From contig CALCFH010000241.1 of assembly GCA_937900215.1 (NCBI GenBank), forward strand, positions 1-9,994: DNA of 9,994 bases, written 5' to 3'. Numbering within the stretch: the first letter of the stretch is position 1; every line of letters starts with the position of its first letter. The stretch comes from an uncultured Cryomorphaceae bacterium. Lineage in GTDB: Bacteria; Bacteroidota; Bacteroidia; Flavobacteriales; Schleiferiaceae. The position numbers were made by a program, and so were the translations under genes. The notes beneath the pieces are model-generated. The model had not been told where the DNA came from, searched no databases, and worked only from the letters and a program-made list of their open reading frames with translations. This document shows, in pieces, positions 1 to 7,976 of the stretch.

Positions 1-1
1 C

Positions 2-2296
2 GATATACTTACTACCCCCCAGGCTTGGTCTGATTATGTTCGAGCCAACAATGGAGGAGAGCTCACGGATAAGCTATTGTATGTAGAACGATTAGGTACC
101 TATACCGATTGGGAGGATGTGATGTTCGACGGTGGAATGATAACCAGCCATGCTATTTCAGCCAAAGGGGGCACAAAGAACACGAAGTTCCAAACCTCAT
201 TGAGCTACCTCAATGATCAAGGCGTGCTTCTAACAGACAATTTTGAGAAGCTCAATTTTAGAATAAATATCACCACCAAGCTGAGAGAGCGCCTGCAATT
301 TGGTGTGAATATCAATCCATCTACTGTACAACAGAAACGGTTTCCAATAGGGGTGCATGATGCCATCCGCCAAAACCCTTGGCTACCTCTTTATTTAGAT
401 GAAGATAATATTCGATTTGTCAACAGATTCCGCGATAACGGTCAATGGGCCAATGCGCAAATTGGCGACTATGCCATGGAAAGGATGTTCGACGATTACG
501 ATTTAGTCTTAGACCAACCAGACCCAGGATCTTCGGGTACGGATATTAGTTCTACATCCAATCAAAATCCATTGGCAAAGGTGGTTGAACGCGATCGAAG
601 AAAGAGCCAGACTAAGGTGTATGCCAATACCTTTTTAAAGTTTGACTTAACAGATAATATCTATGTACAACAAACCTTTGGTGGAGATTTTCGATTTACG
701 AAAAACACCACTTGGGTAGGAATAGATGCGTCTAGAAATGAAGAATTAGACACAGAATCGTCCAGAAGTAGTCAAATAAATTGGCACTATGTAAGTGAAA
801 GTACAGTCAATATTAAAAAAAATACGGGTGGACATACATTCAATGCAGTTGCGGGTTTTGCATATGAGGAGTGGAATACTGAGATAACCAATTTAGAGTC
901 GGCCGGATTCACCAATGATCTAATTCAAACCATTCCTGCTGCCAATTTAACGGGTGGTTCAATGGTTCGTTTCGATGAAGTTTTGATATCCTATCTCGGC
1001 CGAATAAATTATGATTTCAAAGATCGCTATTTGGCCTCTTTTAGTATTAGAACAGATGGGAGCTCAAAATTTGGACCCGATTCTAAGTTCGGATGGTTTC
1101 CAGCGGCTTCGGCGGGATGGGTTCTAACCAAAGAGAAGTTTTTTCCTGAGAACACAGTCTTTAACAATGTAAAGATTCGTGCCAGCTATGGTGTAACCGG
1201 TAACAATAATGGAATAGGAGAGTATGATCACCTAGGACTTATAGCCCCTGTTGGTACAGGCTTTGGATCTATAGGATACAATGCCATTAACATAGAAAAC
1301 CCCAATCTACAATGGGAAAAACTCATTGAGTTCAATCCAGGTATCGATGCCTCGCTTTTCGGAGAGAAACTCAATATATCCGTTGATTATTACAGAAGAA
1401 CAAGCAACAATTTGTTGTTGAATGTACCAATCCCTTCTGTTACTGGTTTTCAGACAGCCTTGGTAAACAAAGGAGAAGTTAGAAATGAAGGAGCAGAGTT
1501 AGAGATCATGACTCGCAATTATACAACGCGTAATTTCTCATGGACTTCTACAGTAATAATGACCCACAATAAGAACACGCTTGTAGATTTAGCTGGAGCA
1601 AACGGACTCATAAGCATAGTAGACGATAAAAGGCCCACAGAATGGATAGCACAAGAAGGCAATCCTATTTCTTCTTTTTACGGTTATGTTGTGGATAGAG
1701 AGATTCCTATTGAATTTATTGAAGATCCCTTCTATCCTATTAATGCACAGTCACAGGATATCTATGTAAGAGATTTGAATGGAGATGGTGTTATAGATAC
1801 GGATGATAGAACATTACTTGGGTCTCCCTATCCAGATCTAGTGTGGAGTTTTACGAACGATTTGAAATACAAGAACTTTGATTTTTCAGTAATGTTCCAA
1901 GGTTCTCATGGGGCAGAGGTTCGAAATATTTCTTCTCAGTATATAAAAAATGAGTTTGCCGGTAGCCAAGACTTCATTCCTGAATTTAAGGATGGCAACT
2001 TGGTTCGCGAACGCATTTTTACGAGTGATGATATTCAAGACGCTTCCTATGTGGCACTGCGGAATCTAAACTTCGGTTATTCTCTTCCCATCAATAAAAT
2101 TTCTAAACTTGGTATTCAGCGTCTTCGATTCTATTTCTCTGGTCAAAACCTTATTTACATTATGGCGAGCGACTATGAAGGCTATAATCCAGAAGGAATA
2201 GACCAGGGCTTAGGCAATCCTCTTACATACGGCTATCAAAGAGGGCCAGCGCCTATCTACCGTTCATATTCATTGGGTGTAAATCTTGATTTTTAA
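2..2296 (+). CDS. SusC-like TonB-dependent outer-membrane transporter, 5' partial
   Basis: This is the C-terminal part of a SusC/RagA-family TonB-dependent transporter, the 22-strand outer-membrane barrel that imports oligosaccharides with SusD. The frame is open from base 2 with no stop, so the gene begins upstream; 764 residues are visible, and family members usually have about 1000. The missing part would hold the signal peptide, the N-terminal carboxypeptidase-like domain and most of the plug. Visible SusC hallmarks are the TDWED...SAKGGTKNTKF stretch near the left edge, repeated alternating aromatic barrel strands, a DLNGDGVIDTDD calcium-loop-like motif at about 1772-1807 followed by YPDLVWSF and NFDFSVMFQGSHG, and a C-terminus ending in aromatic Phe (SLGVNLDF). 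A TTG at 77 could be read as a start but lies inside conserved barrel sequence. The susD-like gene follows after 6 bases. Alginate oligosaccharide as substrate is inferred from the downstream lyases. Confidence 0.95.
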   Translation, partial: DILTTPQAWSDYVRANNGGELTDKLLYVERLGTYTDWEDVMFDGGMITSHAISAKGGTKNTKFQTSLSYLNDQGVLLTDNFEKLNFRINITTKLRERLQFGVNINPSTVQQKRFPIGVHDAIRQNPWLPLYLDEDNIRFVNRFRDNGQWANAQIGDYAMERMFDDYDLVLDQPDPGSSGTDISSTSNQNPLAKVVERDRRKSQTKVYANTFLKFDLTDNIYVQQTFGGDFRFTKNTTWVGIDASRNEELDTESSRSSQINWHYVSESTVNIKKNTGGHTFNAVAGFAYEEWNTEITNLESAGFTNDLIQTIPAANLTGGSMVRFDEVLISYLGRINYDFKDRYLASFSIRTDGSSKFGPDSKFGWFPAASAGWVLTKEKFFPENTVFNNVKIRASYGVTGNNNGIGEYDHLGLIAPVGTGFGSIGYNAINIENPNLQWEKLIEFNPGIDASLFGEKLNISVDYYRRTSNNLLLNVPIPSVTGFQTALVNKGEVRNEGAELEIMTRNYTTRNFSWTSTVIMTHNKNTLVDLAGANGLISIVDDKRPTEWIAQEGNPISSFYGYVVDREIPIEFIEDPFYPINAQSQDIYVRDLNGDGVIDTDDRTLLGSPYPDLVWSFTNDLKYKNFDFSVMFQGSHGAEVRNISSQYIKNEFAGSQDFIPEFKDGNLVRERIFTSDDIQDASYVALRNLNFGYSLPINKISKLGIQRLRFYFSGQNLIYIMASDYEGYNPEGIDQGLGNPLTYGYQRGPAPIYRSYSLGVNLDF

Positions 2297-2302
2297 GAAA
2301 TT

Positions 2303-3667
2303 ATGAAAAATCTACTAGTCGTATTGGGATTCACTTCTTTGTTCTTCGGATGCAAGAAAGAGGTGCTTGATCTAGACCCTATTTCTGAAATCGGCAGCAA
2401 CGAATTCTATTCTACACCTGAAGAAGTTGAATTAGCCACCATAGCCATTTATGATGGATTACAGAATGTACCCCTTCGTGAATTTGCTATAACTGAAATG
2501 AGATCGGACAATACCCGTACAAAAGCAAGCGAAGGAGACTGGGCTCAATTTGAAAGCTTTTCGATTACACCAACCAATCAGCAAGTAGCTATTTATTGGA
2601 CAGTGAATTACAATGTGATCTTTAGGGCTAATAGGGTCATTGAGAATCTAGACGTAGTTCCTTCAGGATCCTTTAGGGATCAATTAGAAGGAGAGGCAAA
2701 GTTCAGTAGGGCGCTAGCTCATTTTAATCTTGTGCGCGCTTATGGCGATATTCCGATTATTGATAAGGTTATTGGAATTACAGAATCAGAGTTCTTTGAA
2801 AGAGATCCTGTTGATCTCGTACTTGACTTTATTACTGCCGATTTACAAGATGCAGCTGAGCTTTTACCACCAAAAGGAGCCCTTGAATTTGGTAGAGCTA
2901 CTTCAGGCGCAGCCAAAGGATTATTGGCCAAAGTTTTTCTAAATAGGGCAAACTACTCTCAAGCCGAGATGCTATTGTCTAGCATTCTCAGTAGCGGAGA
3001 ATATTCATTGGAAGACGATTACAGAGACGTTTTTTACAACGAAGGGAATGATGAGATTTTATTTGCAATCCCTTATCTAAACGACGATATAAACGAAAGT
3101 CAAGATTTCTCCTTTGAAATGACCGCAGGTGGTGTGCGCAGTGGATTGAATTATTTAACCAATGATTTTCTTGCTCGAATGAATCCGCAAGACAGCGTGC
3201 GCAATGGGGTATTACAGAACCCAGTTAACTTCCTTGAAGTAGGTAAATATTTAAGCTCAAGCGCAAATGCAAGACTTTGTGGAAACGACTGGATTGTATT
3301 ACGCCTAGCCGATATCTATCTTCTTTATGTAGAGGCAAAAATGGCGGGCCAGTTGAAAACGCAGAATCTCGATGCCATTGCAGCTTTCAATGCAGTGAGA
3401 CAAAGAGTTAGACTCAGCACGCTAGCAACCGACGGAAGCGCTGAAATTACCCTCGATATGCTTTTAAATGAAAGGAGATTTGAATTGGCCTTTGAGAATC
3501 ATAGACTTCATGATTTAATACGCACAGGACAAGCACTCTCCGTGCTTGGAAACTTTGCAGCAACAGAAGGCTACAACTTTACTTCAACAGACCTATTGCT
3601 GCCTATTCCTCAAAGAGAGATGAATGTAAGTGGTGGAAGGTTAGTCCAAAACCCAGGTTACAATTAA
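2303..3667 (+). CDS. SusD/RagB-like surface glycan-binding lipoprotein
   Basis: This is a 454-residue SusD-family protein, the lipoprotein lid that sits on SusC and hands glycan to it. The N-terminus is a lipoprotein signal peptide (MKNLLVVLGF, then LFFGC with Cys17), followed by KKE, which resembles the Bacteroidota surface-export signal. The mature start has the usual SusD pattern (LDLDPISEI...FYSTPEEVELATIAIYDGLQ). The helical repeat signature RANRVIENLD is at about 108-117, and EAKFSRALAHFNLVRAYGDIPI at 131-152 is typical of the family. The C-terminal LLPIPQREM...LVQNPGY is the classic SusD ending. Length is at the short end of the normal range. The start at 2303 gives a compact signal peptide and lies 6 bases after the susC-like stop, so the two are almost certainly co-transcribed. 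No Shine-Dalgarno sequence is seen, as usual in this phylum. Confidence 0.95.
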   Translation: MKNLLVVLGFTSLFFGCKKEVLDLDPISEIGSNEFYSTPEEVELATIAIYDGLQNVPLREFAITEMRSDNTRTKASEGDWAQFESFSITPTNQQVAIYWTVNYNVIFRANRVIENLDVVPSGSFRDQLEGEAKFSRALAHFNLVRAYGDIPIIDKVIGITESEFFERDPVDLVLDFITADLQDAAELLPPKGALEFGRATSGAAKGLLAKVFLNRANYSQAEMLLSSILSSGEYSLEDDYRDVFYNEGNDEILFAIPYLNDDINESQDFSFEMTAGGVRSGLNYLTNDFLARMNPQDSVRNGVLQNPVNFLEVGKYLSSSANARLCGNDWIVLRLADIYLLYVEAKMAGQLKTQNLDAIAAFNAVRQRVRLSTLATDGSAEITLDMLLNERRFELAFENHRLHDLIRTGQALSVLGNFAATEGYNFTSTDLLLPIPQREMNVSGGRLVQNPGYN

Positions 3668-3679
3668 TTTAAATAAATG

Positions 3680-3693
3680 CACAGTTAACTGTG
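3680..3693. repeat. 14-base perfect palindrome between susD-like and PKD genes
   Basis: CACAGTTAACTGTG reads identically on both strands. It lies in the 27-base spacer between the SusD-like stop and the first possible start of the PKD lipoprotein gene. In RNA it could form a 5-bp stem with a TTAA loop, but no T-run follows, so it does not look like an intrinsic terminator. It could be a protein-binding site, an mRNA-processing element or chance. Only the symmetry is observed; a role is speculative. Confidence 0.4.
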
Positions 3694-3694
3694 A

Positions 3695-5377
3695 ATGAAT
3701 GGCATGGATATGAATAGCACAATGAAAAGAAAGCAATGGCTACCCTTCGGAAATTATTTGATTTTTTCGGTGATCATTCTAAGCTCAATTTTAGCTTGTA
3801 AGAAAGAATTGCCGGGTGTTGGCTCTATTCCAGATTTAACACCGCCCAATGCACTTTTTTCATACGCTCAACTTTCTCCGAGTAATTATTTGGAGGTGAC
3901 ATTCACTAATGCATCTACAAGTGCCACTGATTATATATGGGATTTTAGCGATGGTACTTCGTCAATAGAATTAGAGCCTGTACATACTTTTTCTGCAGAA
4001 GGAACGTATTTGGTAAAACTTACTGTAAGCGATAAGCTAAATGCAACAAGTACCTATGAGTTGGAAGTGACCATTACGGAGCCTCTAGCATTTGTTCCAC
4101 CTATTCTTGAGGCGGGTTTTGAAGATGGGCAGCTGAGCGGAGGCCTAGGAGATGGAAGAGAATCTTGGAGAAATAGCGATTTGGGTGGAGTTATTCAAAT
4201 CACCAACAGCCCAGTAAACGGAGGGCTTCAGGCTGCTAAGCTATCTGGAGATCCTAGTGATAAACGTATCGGATACCAATTATTAACCGTTACTGAAAAC
4301 ACGCTGTATGAGGTTTCCTTCTACTACACCATGTTGGATATTCAGCCCGGTTTTTTAACTGTCTCCGTTTTAGACGGACCGGTTACATCACATGCGCAGG
4401 CATTGGCTTCTACTTTGGGTTCCAAGACGGTAAATGATCAGTCTAATCCAGGTTTGTTTGTTAAAGAAGTCTTTTCGTTTTATTCGGGTAACAACACCGA
4501 AGTGGCTTTATACTTTTTTAATGATGGATCAGTAGAAACAAGACTAGATGATTTTTCCATAGATCTGGGTTCTGGTCCTATTCCTGCTTCGGCAGCCTTT
4601 AGTTACGAAGCAGATACAGCTGATTATTTCACCATACAATTCACAAATAATTCAGTTAATGCAGATAGTTATATCTGGAATTTTGGAGATGGGAGTACAT
4701 CAACCCAAGTCTCTCCTGCCCATACTTTTTCTGCTGAAAACACCTATACAGTTAGCCTTACTGCCAACAATATTCAAGGGGGGTCTGATATGACTTCAAT
4801 GGATATTCAGATCGTAGAGCCCACATCTTCTCTTATTACCAATCCGAGTTTTGATGATGAAGCCGTTCGAGACGACAATAGAATTGCATGGCGTAACGCA
4901 GATTTAGAAGCAGACGCGGATGTATTTTTTGGACTATCAGATTACATTCTTCAAACGTCTACCACAGCCAGAACGGGAGCCTATTCGGGAAAACTTCCAA
5001 CACTAGAAAACACCTCGGAACCAAGAAGATGGCTCTATCAAGCGATTGTGGTTGAGCCCAACAAGAATTATAAAATCAGTGGTTGGATTCGCAATAAAGA
5101 TGCAAATGTGGGTTCAACGGTAACCTTTGCGGTTTACAATGCTCCCTTCAACAATGCATCCAATATTGGAAATCCAAGCTCTATTATTCAGTCAGTAGAT
5201 TTTGATGCTTCTACAGGGCATGATACCGATGTTTGGACTGAAGCTACATTGTCTTTCAATAGCGGTTCAAGCACAGAAATTGTATTGTTTATTACAAACG
5301 ATTACACTTTGAACGGTGACCCAGTTACAGAAGAGTCCGAGACTTTTTTGGATGATTTTACCATTGAGGCAAACTAA
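3695..5377 (+). CDS. PKD-domain lipoprotein with two CBM-like modules, probable surface glycan-binding protein
   Basis: A 560-residue lipoprotein with no recognisable catalytic domain. The signal peptide ends in SSILAC (Cys35), followed by KKEL. PKD domain 1 spans about residues 52-128 with IWDFSDG and VHTFSAEGTYLVKLTV; PKD domain 2 spans about 297-375 with IWNFGDG and AHTFSAENTYTVSLTA. Each PKD is followed by a beta-rich module (about 136-292 and 378-559) that contains a WRN.DL motif and ends in DDF.I, which resembles CBM4/9-type or galactose-binding jelly-roll domains. The protein is therefore two copies of a PKD plus CBM-like unit. Its position after susCD matches where SusE/SusF-type surface glycan-binding proteins are encoded, so alginate capture at the cell surface is the likely role (inferred). 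The longest start is 3695. The ATG at 3722 (MKRKQWLPFGNY) gives a more typical charged n-region and may be the true start. Confidence 0.85.
   Translation: MNGMDMNSTMKRKQWLPFGNYLIFSVIILSSILACKKELPGVGSIPDLTPPNALFSYAQLSPSNYLEVTFTNASTSATDYIWDFSDGTSSIELEPVHTFSAEGTYLVKLTVSDKLNATSTYELEVTITEPLAFVPPILEAGFEDGQLSGGLGDGRESWRNSDLGGVIQITNSPVNGGLQAAKLSGDPSDKRIGYQLLTVTENTLYEVSFYYTMLDIQPGFLTVSVLDGPVTSHAQALASTLGSKTVNDQSNPGLFVKEVFSFYSGNNTEVALYFFNDGSVETRLDDFSIDLGSGPIPASAAFSYEADTADYFTIQFTNNSVNADSYIWNFGDGSTSTQVSPAHTFSAENTYTVSLTANNIQGGSDMTSMDIQIVEPTSSLITNPSFDDEAVRDDNRIAWRNADLEADADVFFGLSDYILQTSTTARTGAYSGKLPTLENTSEPRRWLYQAIVVEPNKNYKISGWIRNKDANVGSTVTFAVYNAPFNNASNIGNPSSIIQSVDFDASTGHDTDVWTEATLSFNSGSSTEIVLFITNDYTLNGDPVTEESETFLDDFTIEAN
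3848..5371 (+). repeat. Internal duplication of a PKD plus CBM-like unit
   Basis: Unit 1 is about 3848-4570 and unit 2 about 4583-5371, both inside the PKD lipoprotein gene. The PKD halves align readily (IWDFSDG with IWNFGDG, HTFSAEGTY with HTFSAENTY). The DNA is still nearly identical locally: an 18-base run at 3983-4000 matches 4721-4738 at all but one position. The CBM-like halves are more diverged but share WRN.DL and LDDF near their ends. Boundaries are by eye. Confidence 0.7.
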
Positions 5378-5379
5378 GG

Positions 5380-6312
5380 ATGGATCATATGAATGAATGG
5401 AATTTTTTTTCAATGGCCTCTAAATATCTGTTGTGTGCTTTTTCCTCCCTGGTCTTGCTTAGTTGTGAAAAAGAACTTCCAGACAGACCTAAGCCCAGTA
5501 CACCAATTACCCCACCCGTGGTAGTTGTTCCGCCTGGTGTTAAACTGCCCAACATAGACTTAAATAATTGGAAGGTTACTCTTCCAATTCCAAGACCCGA
5601 TGGCAATCCACTAGAGTTTAGTCCGCCTGCAATATTGAATTATGCCACGAATTCAATACTACAGCCTTTTATGTACAATGATTCTTCAGATGGCTCATTG
5701 GTTTTTTACACCTATCCAGGCATAACTACAACCAATACGTCGTATTCAAGAACTGAATTGAGGGAGCAAATGGTGCCTGGAAGTAATTCTGTGAATTGGA
5801 CTTTCGCTGAAGGTGGAAGGATGCGTGGTACGCTAGCGGTTCCAGAAATTTCACGCAATGAGGACGGAGATTTTCATAGAACAATCATTATGCAAATACA
5901 TGGTCGGTTAAGCGATCAGCAGAGAATTCAGATTGGTGCAAGCGATAACAATGCACCGCCTGTGCTTAAAATCTACTGGCAAGACAACCGAGTTTACGTT
6001 CGAACCAAAGAGTTGAAGGATACAACCGATTCATACTTAGAGATTCTTCAAACGGATGCATGGGAAGATGATAACGGTCGTTTTTTCTCTCGCACGGTTG
6101 GTACTGACAGTTTTACTCTAGAAGTAATTGTTACTGAAGGCAGAATGACCGTAAGCTTAGACGACAGTGAAATTTTTATATATGACAATGTTCATATGAG
6201 AAAATGGGGCGTTTTCGAGAACTATTTCAAGGCTGGAAATTACTTAGGAACAACGGATCAAGGGGCTTTTGCCCGAGTTAAATACTATAATCTAACGGTG
6301 AGTCATGATTAA
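5380..6312 (+). CDS. PL7 alginate lyase, lipoprotein, catalytic motifs intact
   Basis: A 310-residue polysaccharide lyase family 7 (alginate lyase 2 superfamily, beta jelly roll) that would cleave alginate by beta-elimination. All three PL7 signature motifs are present: RTELR at 124-128, QIH at 172-174 (catalytic Gln and His) and YFKAGNY at 282-288 (catalytic Tyr). In characterised PL7 enzymes QIH is associated with preference for guluronate-containing (G or MG) blocks. A lipoprotein signal ends in VLLSC (Cys29), followed by EKEL and a proline/valine-rich tether at about 37-55, which suggests a surface-anchored enzyme. ATG codons at 5380, 5389 and 5413 are all in frame. 5413 gives a compact signal peptide (MASKYLLCAF) and could be the real start; the longest form is annotated. 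It starts 2 bases after the PKD gene and overlaps the next gene by 8 bases. Confidence 0.93.
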   Translation: MDHMNEWNFFSMASKYLLCAFSSLVLLSCEKELPDRPKPSTPITPPVVVVPPGVKLPNIDLNNWKVTLPIPRPDGNPLEFSPPAILNYATNSILQPFMYNDSSDGSLVFYTYPGITTTNTSYSRTELREQMVPGSNSVNWTFAEGGRMRGTLAVPEISRNEDGDFHRTIIMQIHGRLSDQQRIQIGASDNNAPPVLKIYWQDNRVYVRTKELKDTTDSYLEILQTDAWEDDNGRFFSRTVGTDSFTLEVIVTEGRMTVSLDDSEIFIYDNVHMRKWGVFENYFKAGNYLGTTDQGAFARVKYYNLTVSHD

Positions 6313-7108
6313 AAAAATGCTTTTGTTAAGCGTCTGTACATTTTCTGTTTTATCTGCACAGAACATAGATCTCAACCACTGGAAAATAACCATTCCAGAA
6401 GGAAAACCTACTGAAGTAGGTCCGCCTGAGATTTTGGATTTTGAGAACAATCCCGTACTTAAACCTTTTTTCTATCGCGACTCTACCGATGGGGCACTTG
6501 TTTTTTACGCCTATCCTGCTGGAACTACCCGAAATACTAAATATTCAAGAAGTGAACTCCGCGAACAGATGGTTCCTGGAGACAATAAAGTGAATTGGAC
6601 TTTTGAGCAAGGTGGAAGAATGCGAGGTACTCTTTCTGTTCCCAAAGTCAGTCAGAATAGTGTGGGCGATTATCACAGGGTGATCATAATGCAGATCCAT
6701 GGCCGCTTAACCAATGAACAGCGAGATCTCATTGGAGAAGACGACAACAATGCACCACCCATTTTAAAGATCTACTGGGATGAAGGAAGAATTCGAGTGA
6801 AAACGAAGGTGTTAAAAGATATCAACGCCACAGATGAAGAAATCCTTCACGACAAAGCTTGGGGCGATGACAAAGGAAGAAACTTCAAGGAGGTTGTGGG
6901 TACTAAGAAATTCACATTGGAAGTAGTTGTCATAAAAGGCAAAATGACCATCACCCTAAACGATAAAGAAACATTCACCTACGAAGGGGTAGATATGGAA
7001 AGATGGGGTGTTTTCGAGAATTATTTCAAAGCTGGAAATTATTTCCAATCGAGAGATGAAGGCTCTTTCGCCTATGTGAAATACTATGAATTAGAAGTAA
7101 GTCATTAA
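6305..7108 (+). CDS. PL7 alginate lyase, secreted or periplasmic, catalytic motifs intact
   Basis: A 267-residue PL7 alginate lyase made of a signal peptide and one catalytic domain. The N-terminus (MIKKMLLLSVCTFSVLSA then QN) looks like a signal peptidase I signal with no lipobox, so the enzyme is probably periplasmic or released, unlike the preceding lipoprotein. The motifs RSELR (82-86), QIH (130-132) and YFKAGNY (240-246) are complete, so an active lyase is expected; QIH suggests tolerance of guluronate-containing blocks. It aligns with the previous PL7 almost end to end from NIDLN.WK to the final VSH, at roughly 60% identity by eye, with near-identical DNA around the last motif (6203-6243 against 7002-7042). 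This indicates a tandem duplication. Its ATG lies inside the end of the previous gene (8-base overlap), consistent with translational coupling. The next gene starts 1 base after its stop. Confidence 0.93.
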   Translation: MIKKMLLLSVCTFSVLSAQNIDLNHWKITIPEGKPTEVGPPEILDFENNPVLKPFFYRDSTDGALVFYAYPAGTTRNTKYSRSELREQMVPGDNKVNWTFEQGGRMRGTLSVPKVSQNSVGDYHRVIIMQIHGRLTNEQRDLIGEDDNNAPPILKIYWDEGRIRVKTKVLKDINATDEEILHDKAWGDDKGRNFKEVVGTKKFTLEVVVIKGKMTITLNDKETFTYEGVDMERWGVFENYFKAGNYFQSRDEGSFAYVKYYELEVSH

Positions 7109-7109
7109 T

Positions 7110-7928
7110 ATGAGAATTTTAACCACCGCACTGTTTTGCTTTTGTTTAACTCTTGTTTTTGCACAAGAGAAAAGCGCAAGCATTGATTTAACTAATTGGA
7201 AACTCGAATTGCCAACGGGTTACAAAGCATCCGATTGGAAACTATCTAATTTTCAGAATGACCGATTTGTTAAGCCCTTTTTTCGATTGGATTCATTAGA
7301 TGGTTCTTTAATCATGGAAGCCTACCCTTCAGAAGGCACATCCAGTTCAAAGTATACGAGAAACACCTTGCGAGAACAAATGCAAGAAGGGAGTAACGAT
7401 GTGAATTGGACCTTAAAGCAAGGCGGCATTCTTACCACTGAATTTCAAGTAACGGAAATGTCGAAGGATGAGAACGGTAAATTTCATCGAACACTCCTGA
7501 TTCAAATAGATGGCAAAACAACTGAAAAGCAAAACAAAGAATTGGGATTAGAGAAATCGGTGAGTATGCCTTTTTTAAAGATCTATTGGCAGGACGAATC
7601 ATTGCGGATTACACGTCGGGTTTTGAAAGATAAATCTACGGTGGGCGATGCCTTGCTTTCCAAAGACTCGTGGGAAGAGGATGATGGTATTTACTCTAGA
7701 GAAAAAGTAGGCTTCGAGAAGGTGAAAATTAAAATTGAAGTAAAGAAGGGGAAGCTTAGCATTTTCATCAACGATGAAAAACCGATTGTTTTAAATGATA
7801 TGAGCGTAAGTCAGTGGTATTTCGAAAACTACTTTACCGTTGGTAATTACCTTCAATCTAAAGATGAAAACTGTCGTTCTGTTGTAAAATATTTTCAACT
7901 AGAGGTATTCCACAAGGGAAAGAAATAG
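7110..7928 (+). CDS. PL7-family homologue with altered catalytic motifs, probable pseudo-lyase
   Basis: A 272-residue PL7-fold protein with a signal peptidase I type signal (MRILTTALFCFCLTLVFA then QE). It aligns with the two PL7 lyases upstream along its whole length (IDLTNWKLELP, LREQM, DVNWTLKQGG, LKIYWQD, FENYF..GNYLQSKDE). However, all three signature motifs are changed: R(S/T)ELR is RNTLR (84-88), QIH is QID (132-134, codon gat at 7509-7511), and YFKAGNY is YFTVGNY (241-247). GRMRG is also GILTT, and the WGVFENYF segment is one residue shorter. The arginines of the first motif, the Gln and the final Tyr remain, but the catalytic His is gone. The frame is intact with no internal stop, which argues against simple decay. 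It may be an inactive alginate-binding protein, a regulator of its paralogues, or a lyase with shifted mechanism or substrate; sequence alone cannot decide. The C-terminus is lysine-rich (HKGKK). Confidence 0.88.
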   Translation: MRILTTALFCFCLTLVFAQEKSASIDLTNWKLELPTGYKASDWKLSNFQNDRFVKPFFRLDSLDGSLIMEAYPSEGTSSSKYTRNTLREQMQEGSNDVNWTLKQGGILTTEFQVTEMSKDENGKFHRTLLIQIDGKTTEKQNKELGLEKSVSMPFLKIYWQDESLRITRRVLKDKSTVGDALLSKDSWEEDDGIYSREKVGFEKVKIKIEVKKGKLSIFINDEKPIVLNDMSVSQWYFENYFTVGNYLQSKDENCRSVVKYFQLEVFHKGKK

Positions 7929-7952
7929 AATATCCACCCAAGAAATAACGCA

Positions 7953-7976
7953 GTTAATCTAGCCTTTTAGATTTAT
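7953..7976 (+). terminator. Weak AT-rich hairpin after the PL7 cluster
   Basis: AATCTA (7956-7961) and TAGATT (7968-7973) form a 6-bp stem around a GCCTTT loop, extendable by weak pairs on both sides. It begins 27 bases after the stop of the third PL7 gene. The following bases are T-rich (TTTATTC) but not a clean T-run, so it could be at most a weak or partial terminator between the PL7 cluster and the PL6 gene. The rest of the 156-base gap (7929-8084) shows no convincing match to the Bacteroidota promoter pattern (TTG near -33, TAnnTTTG near -7). The closest is TAGATTTA at 7968-7975, without a clear upstream element. Confidence 0.25.

Noticed and set aside
77..79. TTG as the start of the SusC-like gene
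   Set aside because: The frame is open back to the window edge and the codons before 77 read as continuous SusC barrel sequence (TPQAWSDYVRANNGG). The visible protein also lacks the signal peptide and plug that a full SusC has, so the gene is truncated by the window.
2740..2931. Small - strand ORF inside the SusD-like gene
   Set aside because: Antisense to conserved SusD coding sequence with no features of its own.
2730..2942. Small + strand ORF inside the SusD-like gene
   Set aside because: Lies entirely within the well-supported SusD-like frame and shows no recognisable protein features; a shadow ORF.
5403..5410. Run of eight T between alternative starts of the first PL7 gene, possible phase-variation tract
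   Set aside because: Too short to be convincing, and a start at ATG 5413 would place it outside the coding region.
5385..5606. Small - strand ORF over the N-terminus of the first PL7 gene
   Set aside because: Antisense to the signal peptide and proline-rich linker; its glycine/threonine-rich content is the mirror of the proline/valine codons.
7110..7928. Calling the third PL7 homologue a pseudogene
   Set aside because: The frame is full length with a signal peptide, tight operon spacing and conserved fold residues. Only the active-site motifs differ, which fits a functional non-catalytic protein at least as well as decay.
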